IMG/VR virus record: IMGVR_UViG_3300045541_000050
Span: 1 to 21,348 of that record
DNA length: 21,348 nt
Origin: a virus
Direction: 5' to 3' (one strand)
Below, one piece after another: positions 12,959 to 21,325 of this stretch. Both the position numbers and the translations under genes were made by a program. The first letter of the stretch is position 1. Every line of letters begins with the position of its first letter. A model generated the notes under the pieces. It worked only from the letters and a program-made list of their open reading frames with translations. It was not told the origin of the DNA and did not search any database.

Positions 12959-14364
12959 AAACAATTTATGTAGCGATCCCTTCGCTTTATGATGAAGAGC
13001 TGCCTAGAACAATTGATGATGCAATTAAGAAGGCAGAGCACCCAGAACGAGTGTTCCTGGGGGTAGCACTGCAAGACTCTAGTTCTAAGATGTTTAAGCA
13101 GATTAAAAAGACTTACAAAGATAACAAAAATGTAAACATTTCTTTTACTAAGTTAAACAAAAAAGAAATTCTTGATCAGCTTGGAGTTGGTCTTGGCCGA
13201 GCAAAGTCTCATGGACTCTATAATGATGAGGACTATGTTCTTCAGGTAGACTCTCACACCATGTTTGAGCCTGGCTGGGATACAACCTTAATATCTCTAC
13301 ACGAAGAGGCATCGCTTGAGATTCAAAACAAGAGGGTAGTTCTGACCGCTTACGCAGGTCATTATTTTCTAGATGAGTCTGGGAATAGAACTCTAGACTT
13401 TCCAGAAGGATTCTCTGCAACAAATAAATTTTTCTATTCTTTATATTCGCAATTTCAAAGAAGGCATGGGGTGATTCCAGCTGCGTCAATGGTGGATATT
13501 TCAACAATAACAGACTCAGAAAGAAAGTTTATTCCTGCATCAAAATTTAGTGCTAATTTTGCATTTGGAGATCGTGAATTTGCAAGAAGCCTAGGGCTTG
13601 ACGTTGCTTCGGTATTTTTTGAAGAAGAGGTTATTCAGTCTGTAAACCTTTTGTCATCAAGATTTAGCCTGGTCTTTCCAAATGTTGAGAACGCAATTAT
13701 CAGGCATCTCTATACCCTGATAGGAACAGGATCAAACCGAAGAAAGGTATCATCAGACTATCTTACCGATGATCAACAGGCAGAGCTAAATGAAAGACAA
13801 AAAAAGAACTACTTATCATTTTTGACAGATGAGTCTAAAAAGGGTGTTCAGGAGTCATACGAAAGGTATTCAAACATAAGCCTTGAGCTTGGCAGACAGT
13901 CAGCGTCTACCCTGCACCCATCAGATTGGGTTATTGATTACTTTGACTATGAGCAAATCAAGCTAGACTTCTTGAGGGTAGAAGACCCTATTTCATCTAT
14001 TGAGGGCAATGACTCAGGCTCAGCGGATGAGGATTGCGGATGCAAAAATAAGCCTGAAGGCACATTAGCAGAGTCTGGAGATGGTCACTCTCACGATCAT
14101 AATCACGATGCTACTCAGGATCTAGCAACTGAAGCCGTCAAGCCAAAAGAGGCCAGGCCGTGGGACATGCTTGATCCACGTATTGGACGTGTTAGCGATG
14201 AAGTTAAGAAGCTAAGAATGGACTACTGCAATGGGTGCGAATTCTTTATTTCGCTAACTCAGCAGTGTAAGAAGTGCGGCTGCCACATGCCATGGAAGAC
14301 AGGTCTGCCTCACGCATCCTGCCCAGTTGGAAAATGGGATGCAGTTCCAGATGATGCTAGTTAG
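12934..14364 (+). CDS. GnT1-like GlcNAc-type glycosyltransferase with Cys-rich tail
   Basis: 476 residues. The start is at ATG 12934, inside the end of the previous gene; AGAGG lies 5-6 nt upstream. Residues about 10-330 match the layout of the Skp1 (hydroxyproline) GlcNAc-transferase family, Pfam GlcNAc: IYVAIPSLYDEELPRTI, H-P-E-R-V-F-L-G-V, GLGRAKSHGLYNDEDYVLQ, and VDSHTMFEPGWD, where D106-S-H108 is the metal-binding DxD/DxH motif. An N-terminal signal is absent, so action is cytoplasmic. After residue 365 comes DCGC, a His cluster (385-391) and a C-terminal zinc-finger-like set Cys432, 435, 445, 448, 450 and 463 ending in C-P-V-G-K-W. Short phage proteins with that finger exist on their own, so a fusion is likely. 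Donor and acceptor are unknown. Confidence 0.82.
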   Translation: MEQKDVSLKTIYVAIPSLYDEELPRTIDDAIKKAEHPERVFLGVALQDSSSKMFKQIKKTYKDNKNVNISFTKLNKKEILDQLGVGLGRAKSHGLYNDEDYVLQVDSHTMFEPGWDTTLISLHEEASLEIQNKRVVLTAYAGHYFLDESGNRTLDFPEGFSATNKFFYSLYSQFQRRHGVIPAASMVDISTITDSERKFIPASKFSANFAFGDREFARSLGLDVASVFFEEEVIQSVNLLSSRFSLVFPNVENAIIRHLYTLIGTGSNRRKVSSDYLTDDQQAELNERQKKNYLSFLTDESKKGVQESYERYSNISLELGRQSASTLHPSDWVIDYFDYEQIKLDFLRVEDPISSIEGNDSGSADEDCGCKNKPEGTLAESGDGHSHDHNHDATQDLATEAVKPKEARPWDMLDPRIGRVSDEVKKLRMDYCNGCEFFISLTQQCKKCGCHMPWKTGLPHASCPVGKWDAVPDDAS

Positions 14365-14401
14365 CACATAGACATATTTAAAACACTAAGGGTTTATCTT
14401 A

Positions 14402-15463
14402 ATGAAAGTTGCAGTCTACACAATAGCACTAAATGAGCGTCAGTTTGTGCAAAAGTGGTACGACAGTGCCAAGGACGCAGACTACCTTCTAATAGCCGAC
14501 ACAGGCTCCTCTGACGGCACAAAAGAGCTTGCAGAGTCTTTAGGTATACATGTTATTGATGTATCTGTAAAGCCATGGAGGTTTGATGACGCAAGAAACG
14601 CATCTTTAGCAGCCTTGCCGTCTGACATAGACTATTGCATATCTTTGGATATGGATGAAGAACTACAGCCTGGCTGGAAGCTGGCTCTTGAGAAGGCCTA
14701 TGACAATGGTTGGAACAGGCCTAGATATAACTATACCTGGTCATGGAATGATGACGGAACGCCAGGCCTTCAGTATGGTGGAGATAAAATTCATACCAGA
14801 AAAAACTACAGGTGGAAGTTCCCAGTGCACGAAGTTTTGACAGTATATGGAGAGCAAGAGATTCAGGGGTGGATAGACTTAGAGATACATCATCATGCCG
14901 ATAACTCTAAGCCAAGAAGTCAATATTTGCCTTTGCTTAAAATGTCAGTTCAGGAAGATCCACACAATGACAGAAACGCTCATTATTACGCTAGAGAGCT
15001 TTACTTTTATAAAATGTTTTCTCAGGCAGCAGATGAGTTTAGGAGGCATCTAGCCCTCCCAAGTGCTACCTGGAAACCAGAGAGGGCAGCCTCCATGAGA
15101 TATCTCGCCAAATGCGAACCGCTAAATGCGGAGCATTGGCTAAGGCTTGCAATAAACGAGGCACCAGATAGACGAGAAGCATACGTTGAGTTAGCAACCT
15201 TATACTATAAAAATAAAGAGTGGAAGCTTTGCAAAGAAATTGCGGAAAGAGCTATCCTTATAACAGAAAAGCCATTGGAGTATTTGGTGGAGGGCTTTGC
15301 CTGGGGATCAATGCCATACGAGCTAGCAGCCTTTGCTGCGTATAACTTGGGAGATTTTGTCAGGGCATATGAACTATCGGAAATGGCGTATCAGACAAAC
15401 ATAAATGACGCCAGGCTTAAAAGTGAGCTAGAGCAGTATGCCCTAAAACTATCAGAAATCTAA
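14402..15463 (+). CDS. Family-2 glycosyltransferase with TPR-like C-terminus
   Basis: 353 residues. Residues 1-120 are a GT-A family 2 domain: MKVAVYTIALNERQFVQKW, ADYLLIADTGSSDGT (nucleotide-sugar site, residues 27-40), KPWRFDDARNASL and SLDMDEEL, with the metal motif D83-M-D85. Residues about 190-345 are helical pairs with Ala/Tyr/Leu spacing (EAYVELATLYYKNKEWKL and similar) resembling tetratricopeptide repeats, which often bind a protein acceptor in this class. There is no membrane segment. The only candidate ribosome-binding sequence is AAGGGT about 8-13 nt upstream. The gene follows the GnT1-like transferase by 37 nt, so the two may act in sequence on one glycan. Virion proteins, phage-made surface proteins or host wall polymers are all possible acceptors. 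Confidence 0.85.
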   Translation: MKVAVYTIALNERQFVQKWYDSAKDADYLLIADTGSSDGTKELAESLGIHVIDVSVKPWRFDDARNASLAALPSDIDYCISLDMDEELQPGWKLALEKAYDNGWNRPRYNYTWSWNDDGTPGLQYGGDKIHTRKNYRWKFPVHEVLTVYGEQEIQGWIDLEIHHHADNSKPRSQYLPLLKMSVQEDPHNDRNAHYYARELYFYKMFSQAADEFRRHLALPSATWKPERAASMRYLAKCEPLNAEHWLRLAINEAPDRREAYVELATLYYKNKEWKLCKEIAERAILITEKPLEYLVEGFAWGSMPYELAAFAAYNLGDFVRAYELSEMAYQTNINDARLKSELEQYALKLSEI

Positions 15464-15473
15464 ACATTCTGTA

Positions 15474-15490
15474 TGGTAAACTATAGGAGG
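15474..15490 (+). promoter_or_regulatory. TGGTAAACT (-10-like) plus AGGAGG before the 1257-residue gene
   Basis: TGG plus TAAACT (15477-15482) followed by AGGAGG (15485-15490), 6 nt before ATG 15497. The Shine-Dalgarno sequence is the clearest on the + strand. The -10 is a weak match, and a start there would trim most of the leader, so upstream readthrough may dominate. Confidence 0.5.
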
Positions 15491-15496
15491 TGAACA

Positions 15497-18400
15497 ATGT
15501 CTAGACCTTCTAATTTATACGCCGAGAAAATATTCTCCGAGCACCCCATTGCTATGTGGGCCCTTGACGAGCAGGCTGACTACGTTTCCATTATAAACGA
15601 AGACTTCAGACTGCTTAGTGACTCATCTAGCTGGACAATTACTAATGGTATCATGGAGCAAACCGCAATTGGTGGTGGACCATTACAGTCACCTTTCCCA
15701 GATAGTCACACATGCCTATCCACAACAGATCACCAATATGACAGCATCACAATTCTTAGCGACTTTGTGCCCAACATTTTTTCTGGAGGAATCCTCAGCT
15801 TTGAAGATCTAGACCACGATCTGGGGACAATGTGTGTTGGAATATACGTATACTCACAAACCGAAAATACCACAGGATATGAGATTGGGTACTCATACTT
15901 TGATTCGGTTTCTGGAGAAAATGTAGAGGTCGTTAAAAGTTTTGACATTCCGACTTCTGAAAGATGGATGCATATTTCTGCAACTTTTCCGCTTTTAGAT
16001 CAGGATGTTTCATTTAGATTGTTGTTTAGGTCAAAGTTTAGACAGTCTATTGCATCTCCTGTACCACACACGATTCTTTATAACGGTCTTACTTTTGGGC
16101 AGTGGTCAGAAGAGTTTTGTTCGGTATCACTCGGCTCCGATGTCGTAGATTTACCAGAAGAAGTAAACTTTTTGCCAGAAGGGTACAAGGGAATTGTTGG
16201 CAGATCGTACTCTAGAGAAGATATTCCAGGCTACTATCTGGTAAATGGAGCATCAATATATGCCAAGAACTCTGGGATACCGCTAGTCTATGGTGCAGAA
16301 AACTCAACTGTAATCTATGAGAATCCTTCCGAGGAAGACCAGCCATCACTAATCATTCCTGGCCAAGGATTCCTAAACAGTCTTGGAAAGTATCAGACTT
16401 CAACCATTGAAATGTGGATAAACATCAATGCATCTAGTTCACAGCTAAAAAGGATTTTTGGACCAGTATTTTCTAATGACGGGCTATATGTTGATGGCCC
16501 ATTCCTAGCATTAAAGATCGGAGACTCTTATGCGTCTCATTATGTTGGAGAATGGGCAAGGCCAATGCTGGTGCACATTAGGTACTCTTCGTCTGCCGCA
16601 AGTCTTATGGTTAATGGAGAAGAGGTGCTAAATATTGTATTTAACGAAGGCTTGACGCATTTACCAGAGCCATTCATAGAGGGCATCTCCACCGACTGGC
16701 TTGGATTTTATGGTGCAGAATCTATATCGCCATTTTTGGTTGACTGCGTTGCCATTTATGGCTACAAGGTTCCACCAGTAGTTGCAAAAAGAAGATTTAT
16801 TTATGGTCAGGGCGTAGAGTTCCCAGAAAACATTAACAACGCTTACAGCGGAACAACAACATTCTTTGATTACTCATTTTCTAAATATTCCAATAACTAC
16901 TCTTATCCAGGATCTGGAAAGTGGGCTCAGGGCGTAGCTAACAACCTTAATCTAGAGAATAACTATTTGGCAACAAGAGTATACCAAAAGCCTGCTCCAT
17001 TATTTAATAGTCTTGGTGCAGACATTTCGGATAGATGGCTTAACGACAACCTAGCTGCTCAAAATGAGTCTGTGCCATTTTTTACAATGAAGCCAAATAC
17101 CAATTGGGGCGGCGTTGATGGACATCTATACCTGGAAGACTATCAGGTCTTTGAAGATCAGATATCTGCCTTTTATGGAATATTCAAGGTCTCAGAGCTG
17201 TCTGACGACGAACAGATTTTGTTTAGAGTTAACGACAAGCAGCAGCCAAGATATTTTGAGATAGTTCTGCAAGATAATATCGTTAAGTATAGGTTTAAAG
17301 ACGGCGATGCTGCTTTGTCAACACTATATCAGGCTGAAAGCGTAATTGTTGGAGAGCAGTTTACGGTTGGAATATCCATACAAGAGTTTGTAAGATTTTT
17401 TGGCAACAACATGAGATCTTTTTTCTCTAACACTAGGCAGCTATCCTTTAGTATCGGAGGAAGCTCAGAGTATGAATCAACTTTTGCTGGAAACATTTAC
17501 GCAGTATCTTTGCTAAATTCACAAAATCTTTTATCCATACCATACATGTTTTCATCTCGTGGAATACCAGTAGACTACGAATACGGTTTTGACGAGTACG
17601 ACTCATTTGTTCTATATGATGCTGGAAACGAGTACTTTGGAAACGATGGGGAATATTGGCAGCATATTTTAGATGGAGGAACCCCAACATCATTCATAAC
17701 TGCACGAGCAATTAGCCATGTTGCCACATACACGCTAAAGGCCAAGGTAGTTTTTGGAAATTTTGATCTATGCATTGCATCAGCTTCGTCTTGGGAAGAC
17801 TACCTTCCTTTAACATCTTTTGCAAGGTATATAACAAATCAAAAGGGTAAGAGCTACTATGACCTAGACTTTATACAGTTTAACATAGACTATCCTGCAC
17901 CCAACACATTTTCTAAAGCGGAGTCTGAGCCTAGACAATGGAGCTACGGAGAGTTGTACGAAGAGTATGCTGTACCAACTAAAAAGACCTATGAGACGCT
18001 ATCTAACCATCTGTTTACTGGATATGATAGCTATGCTGACCTAGCAGAAAGATCGTCCTTTGACTATGTATACAATACGGATGGGTCAATCGTTAAAACA
18101 TATGTCATGTTTTCGTTCATATCGTCTATCTATGGAACGCTATCTGGGAAATACTCTAGAACGCAAAGCCTTCCAAAGAGTGGAATCGTGGTTCCTGGAG
18201 AAGACTGGTTAACTACCAGGTATGAAGTGGTTGACAATTCAATCATCTATCCACCAGCAGGAATAGATGTCAATCAAATGGTTATGACAACTCAGGTAGA
18301 GATTGTCAATCCAGACACAGACGTCTACCCAGTTTCAATAAGAACAATCCAGTACTCCCCACAGTCTCTTGACAGATCTTCTCCAACAAAGGTGGGTACG

Positions 18401-19270
18401 AGATTTGGTGTAGACGTGTCTCCATATACTCAAAATGGTTTTTACATGGACTATTCAGCAAATAATCCGTTTAGTGTATACAAGGGTAGCACACCATATC
18501 TTTACAATACTAGATATAGTGGTATTCAGCCAAGAGGAGCGTTTTCACCACTAATAAATCGTGGAGTCTCGATTCCCGTCAATCCAGAGAAAACAAGAAA
18601 CTACGAGATTATTGCTATGCAAATTTCTCTTAGGTATGACGAAGACTTCTTCCCAGTGTCTCCAGTGCAGATTTTTGAGGTGCAGGGCAGAAGGGATCAT
18701 ATAAAGTTTTTTCTTGTGTCAACAAGTCCAAACGGAAAACGTGCAAAGATTTACGCAGTAAACGCCAAGACTGGCCAGCTTGATGCGAATGTTGGACTCT
18801 ATATTAATGGCAAGATAACGAAGGATGCAACCCTTACGGTCAAGGAGTGGGCAACTCTAGGCATTAGTTTTTCAAAGATACTGGACGTATCTTTGACCGC
18901 AGGAGCCATTAGAATAAATGGTCCAATTCTTGCAAACAATATTTCATATTATCAATCTACTAGCCTTGAAGAGCGTCAAGATACCCAGGAAAGAAACTGG
19001 GAGGATGTGTTGGTGAGCGGAAACATAGATCTAGAGTGGGACTTTTGGGATTCCTTTATCTGGAATGATGTTTTAATTCTTACCTCAACATCTCTATTCG
19101 GAGTTTCGCCAGTAGAGATTTATAAGTCGTTCACTGGAACAAATAGGATAGTAATTGATGATTACTCGCCAACAGCCACAAGCCAGCCAGACAAGATTGT
19201 GTTCAAAGATTATCAGTACTCCATCTATTCTGATATTTCGTGGTATAGCACTACGAGGGCAGCCCTATAA
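15497..19270 (+). CDS. Giant LamG-containing tail/adhesin protein, 1257 residues
   Basis: Starts with EHPIAMWALDEQADY (residues about 15-29), a segment of a type found at the N-terminus of large phage tail proteins. Residues about 45-215 form a first beta sandwich. Residues about 275-425 read as a LamG/concanavalin-like lectin domain: QTSTIEMWININASS, FLALKIGD, MLVHIRYSSSAASLMVNGE. A second LamG-like block lies near residues 520-690 (DNIVKYRFKDG, SFSIGGSSEYES). Residues 725-730 carry the LDGGTP peptide also seen at two other C-termini. The rest is beta-rich and aromatic, with almost no cysteine. No hydrolase motif was recognised. It is probably a baseplate or tail-tip adhesin binding host glycans. 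It is by far the longest gene here, but lacks tape-measure features (few helices, no repeats). Confidence 0.8.
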   Translation: MSRPSNLYAEKIFSEHPIAMWALDEQADYVSIINEDFRLLSDSSSWTITNGIMEQTAIGGGPLQSPFPDSHTCLSTTDHQYDSITILSDFVPNIFSGGILSFEDLDHDLGTMCVGIYVYSQTENTTGYEIGYSYFDSVSGENVEVVKSFDIPTSERWMHISATFPLLDQDVSFRLLFRSKFRQSIASPVPHTILYNGLTFGQWSEEFCSVSLGSDVVDLPEEVNFLPEGYKGIVGRSYSREDIPGYYLVNGASIYAKNSGIPLVYGAENSTVIYENPSEEDQPSLIIPGQGFLNSLGKYQTSTIEMWININASSSQLKRIFGPVFSNDGLYVDGPFLALKIGDSYASHYVGEWARPMLVHIRYSSSAASLMVNGEEVLNIVFNEGLTHLPEPFIEGISTDWLGFYGAESISPFLVDCVAIYGYKVPPVVAKRRFIYGQGVEFPENINNAYSGTTTFFDYSFSKYSNNYSYPGSGKWAQGVANNLNLENNYLATRVYQKPAPLFNSLGADISDRWLNDNLAAQNESVPFFTMKPNTNWGGVDGHLYLEDYQVFEDQISAFYGIFKVSELSDDEQILFRVNDKQQPRYFEIVLQDNIVKYRFKDGDAALSTLYQAESVIVGEQFTVGISIQEFVRFFGNNMRSFFSNTRQLSFSIGGSSEYESTFAGNIYAVSLLNSQNLLSIPYMFSSRGIPVDYEYGFDEYDSFVLYDAGNEYFGNDGEYWQHILDGGTPTSFITARAISHVATYTLKAKVVFGNFDLCIASASSWEDYLPLTSFARYITNQKGKSYYDLDFIQFNIDYPAPNTFSKAESEPRQWSYGELYEEYAVPTKKTYETLSNHLFTGYDSYADLAERSSFDYVYNTDGSIVKTYVMFSFISSIYGTLSGKYSRTQSLPKSGIVVPGEDWLTTRYEVVDNSIIYPPAGIDVNQMVMTTQVEIVNPDTDVYPVSIRTIQYSPQSLDRSSPTKVGTRFGVDVSPYTQNGFYMDYSANNPFSVYKGSTPYLYNTRYSGIQPRGAFSPLINRGVSIPVNPEKTRNYEIIAMQISLRYDEDFFPVSPVQIFEVQGRRDHIKFFLVSTSPNGKRAKIYAVNAKTGQLDANVGLYINGKITKDATLTVKEWATLGISFSKILDVSLTAGAIRINGPILANNISYYQSTSLEERQDTQERNWEDVLVSGNIDLEWDFWDSFIWNDVLILTSTSLFGVSPVEIYKSFTGTNRIVIDDYSPTATSQPDKIVFKDYQYSIYSDISWYSTTRAAL

Positions 19271-19272
19271 TA

Positions 19273-19281
19273 TGGTATACT
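19273..19281 (+). promoter_or_regulatory. Extended -10 TGGTATACT, leaderless start at 19289
   Basis: TGG plus TATACT (19276-19281), then 7 nt to ATG 19289, with no Shine-Dalgarno sequence. A second TATAAT (19266-19271) overlaps the stop of the giant gene. This spacing decides the start at ATG 19289 over the TTG at 19283. Confidence 0.62.
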
Positions 19282-19288
19282 GTTGGTT

Positions 19289-19666
19289 ATGAAACCACAA
19301 AAACCACGTATGCCTGGTCAGATAGGCGACACAAAAGTAAGAGTTATTGAAGAAAACTTTTCAAACTTTGGAACCTATGTTTGGATTAAGCCAAATGGAA
19401 GGCCATTCATGGATTCTGACAAGAATGTCTTGTCCATTGAGGGCATGAGAGACGACAAGTCAAAAATTAGAGAGCTTGCAGATGCTGCAAAGTACTGGGG
19501 GCAGCCAGAGGGCCGTGCCGTATTCTATCCAAACATGAAGAAGATTTCAGACGAAGAGCACTCTGAACAGGTAGACAGAATGAGCCAGGGACTAATTCCA
19601 AGCATGAATGACCTGGGTGCCGTTATGGCAGCAAAGAAAACACTAGAATTATATGGAGATGAGTAG
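19289..19666 (+). CDS. Small hypothetical protein upstream of portal
   Basis: 125 residues from ATG 19289, chosen because the -10 box lies 7 nt upstream; TTG 19283 would add only two residues. It has a basic Pro-rich N-terminus (MKPQKPRMPGQIGDTK), a beta segment YVWIKPNGRPFMDSD, a charged helix (KSKIRELADAAKYWG) and a C-terminal helix (MNDLGAVMAAKKTLELYGDE). There are no cysteines, signal or membrane segment. I do not recognise the family. Position directly before the portal gene, with 1 nt between its stop and the likely portal start, suggests a head-assembly or packaging accessory (inference). A terminase small subunit is possible in principle, but I see no clear helix-turn-helix. Confidence 0.7.
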   Translation: MKPQKPRMPGQIGDTKVRVIEENFSNFGTYVWIKPNGRPFMDSDKNVLSIEGMRDDKSKIRELADAAKYWGQPEGRAVFYPNMKKISDEEHSEQVDRMSQGLIPSMNDLGAVMAAKKTLELYGDE

Positions 19667-19667
19667 T

Positions 19668-21314
19668 ATGTCTGGACAAGAATATATCAGAGAGATTAGG
19701 CTGGACGACATTGATGTAAATCAGGATCAGTTTAAAGATCACGATCCATTTACAAAGTCGTGGAATAGCCTGAAAGACTTCTCTGGAATTGAGAAGAACT
19801 TTAAGCGTCGCACAGACAGAATTGAGAAGGCAAACAACGACTCCCTGGTAGACTCAACCCTACAATATAACAACGTAAACGTAATGTCGCTTGAGTACCA
19901 AGACAGTGCTCTAGCAATTAATTCTGGAAAAGACGGGGCACGTTCAAAAGAAATTAATCCTGGTAAGGTGTATCGCAACGGATATGGACTATTTGACGTC
20001 ATCACTCCACCATGGAACCTTTATGAGCTAGCTAACTACTACGATACATCATTTGCTAATCACGCCGCCATTGACGCAAAGGTAGAGAATATTGTTGGAT
20101 TGGGATACGATCTTCAGGCAACAGAAAGAGTCCTGATGGCACTTGAGGCATCCGACAACGACAGTGCTGTGGACAAAGCAAGGAAAAGAATTGAAAGAGC
20201 CAAGGTAGAGGTTAAGGAGTGGTTTGAGTCTCTAAATATGGACGAGTCCATGACATCCACCTTTATGAAGTTGTGGACTGATTATGAGTCTACTGGGAAT
20301 GGATACCTGGAAGTTGGAAGAACTATTACAGGTGAGATCGGATATGTGGGTCACATTCCTGCAACAACCATGAGAGTGCGTCGTTTGCGTGATGGATATG
20401 TTCAGATTATTGGAAACAAGGTTGTGTATTTCCGCAACTTTGGTGCAAGAAATGTAAATCCAATTACAGACGATCCTAGACCAAACGAGATTATTCACAT
20501 TAAGCAGTACTCCCCACTAAACTCTTTCTACGGAGTTCCAGATATTCTTTCTGCAGTGGGTGCCCTACAGGGTGATGCTTTGGCATCACAGTACAACATT
20601 GACTACTTTACTAACAAGGGTGTTCCAAGATACATCGTTACCCTAAAGGGTGCAAAGTTGTCAGAGGATGCAGAAGATAAGATGTTTAGATTCTTGCAGA
20701 CAAGCCTCAAGGGGCAGAATCACAGAACCCTATACATTCCTCTACCAGGTGACTCTGACACTAACAAGGTTGAGTTTAAAATGGAAGCGGTAGAAAGCGG
20801 TACACAAGAGGCATCGTTTAACGAATACCGTATTCGCAACAGAGATGATATTCTAGTTGCACACCAGGTTCCACTATCTAAGATTGGTGGTGGAGACTCT
20901 GCTGCCATCGCTGCTGCACTTGCACAGGACAGGACCTTCAAGGAGCAGGTAGCAAGACCAGCTCAACGTAACCTTGAGAAGGTAATTAACAAGATTATTA
21001 AAGAAAAGACTGACATCGTAGAAATCAAGTTTAAGGAGTTAACCCTAACTGATGAAATCGCACAGTCTCAGATTATTGAACGATATGTCCGCAACCAGGT
21101 TATGACGAGGAATGAGGCTAGAGAGGCTCTAAACTTGCCACAGCTAGAAGAGGCAGACAGCTTCCTTGAGCTAACTGCAAGATCGGCTGCCGATGCTAAG
21201 GCAAACACCGAGCAGACTCGTGAGCGAGATGCAGAGAGAAGTTCAAACTCTTCAGATAGCCCTGCAACAGTTTCTGGAAGAAATGCTCAAGGTGAGGGTC
21301 GCTCAGTTCAATAA
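19668..21314 (+). CDS. Phage portal protein
   Basis: 548 residues from ATG 19668; GGAG (19655-19658) lies 9 nt upstream. In-frame ATGs at 19653 and 19659 are alternatives that add 3-5 residues and overlap the previous gene. The portal ring forms the vertex channel for DNA entry and joins head to tail. Landmarks are the wing region with GNGYLEVGRTITGEIGYVGH and T-T-M-R-V-R-R, EIIHIKQYSPLNSFYGVPDI, ALASQYNIDYFTNKGVPRYI, then the stem and clip with AHQVPLSKIGGGDSAAIAAA and the helix EQVARPAQRNLEKVINKIIK. The closing EARE-ALNLPQL segment is usual for PBSX/HK97-type portals. Length is normal (about 450-600). The Ser/Ala/Asp-rich last 40 residues look disordered. Head genes probably follow beyond the window. 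Confidence 0.93.
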   Translation: MSGQEYIREIRLDDIDVNQDQFKDHDPFTKSWNSLKDFSGIEKNFKRRTDRIEKANNDSLVDSTLQYNNVNVMSLEYQDSALAINSGKDGARSKEINPGKVYRNGYGLFDVITPPWNLYELANYYDTSFANHAAIDAKVENIVGLGYDLQATERVLMALEASDNDSAVDKARKRIERAKVEVKEWFESLNMDESMTSTFMKLWTDYESTGNGYLEVGRTITGEIGYVGHIPATTMRVRRLRDGYVQIIGNKVVYFRNFGARNVNPITDDPRPNEIIHIKQYSPLNSFYGVPDILSAVGALQGDALASQYNIDYFTNKGVPRYIVTLKGAKLSEDAEDKMFRFLQTSLKGQNHRTLYIPLPGDSDTNKVEFKMEAVESGTQEASFNEYRIRNRDDILVAHQVPLSKIGGGDSAAIAAALAQDRTFKEQVARPAQRNLEKVINKIIKEKTDIVEIKFKELTLTDEIAQSQIIERYVRNQVMTRNEAREALNLPQLEEADSFLELTARSAADAKANTEQTRERDAERSSNSSDSPATVSGRNAQGEGRSVQ

Positions 21315-21316
21315 TA

Positions 21317-21325
21317 TGTTATAAT
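21317..21325 (+). promoter_or_regulatory. Extended -10 TGTTATAAT for a gene beyond the window
   Basis: TGT plus TATAAT (21320-21325) right after the portal stop. A start near 21332 would give a leader that includes AAAAGGG at the window end, probably the beginning of a ribosome-binding region, so the next gene should start just outside. Confidence 0.5.

Noticed and set aside
8120-15463. Prolyl hydroxylase acting with the GnT1-like transferase
   Set aside because: I found no gene with the HxD...H iron site and Arg/Lys of 2-oxoglutarate oxygenases in the window.
15497-19270. Tape-measure protein, from its length
   Set aside because: The sequence is beta-rich with LamG-like stretches and few long helices. 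Tape-measure proteins are mainly helical and often repetitive.
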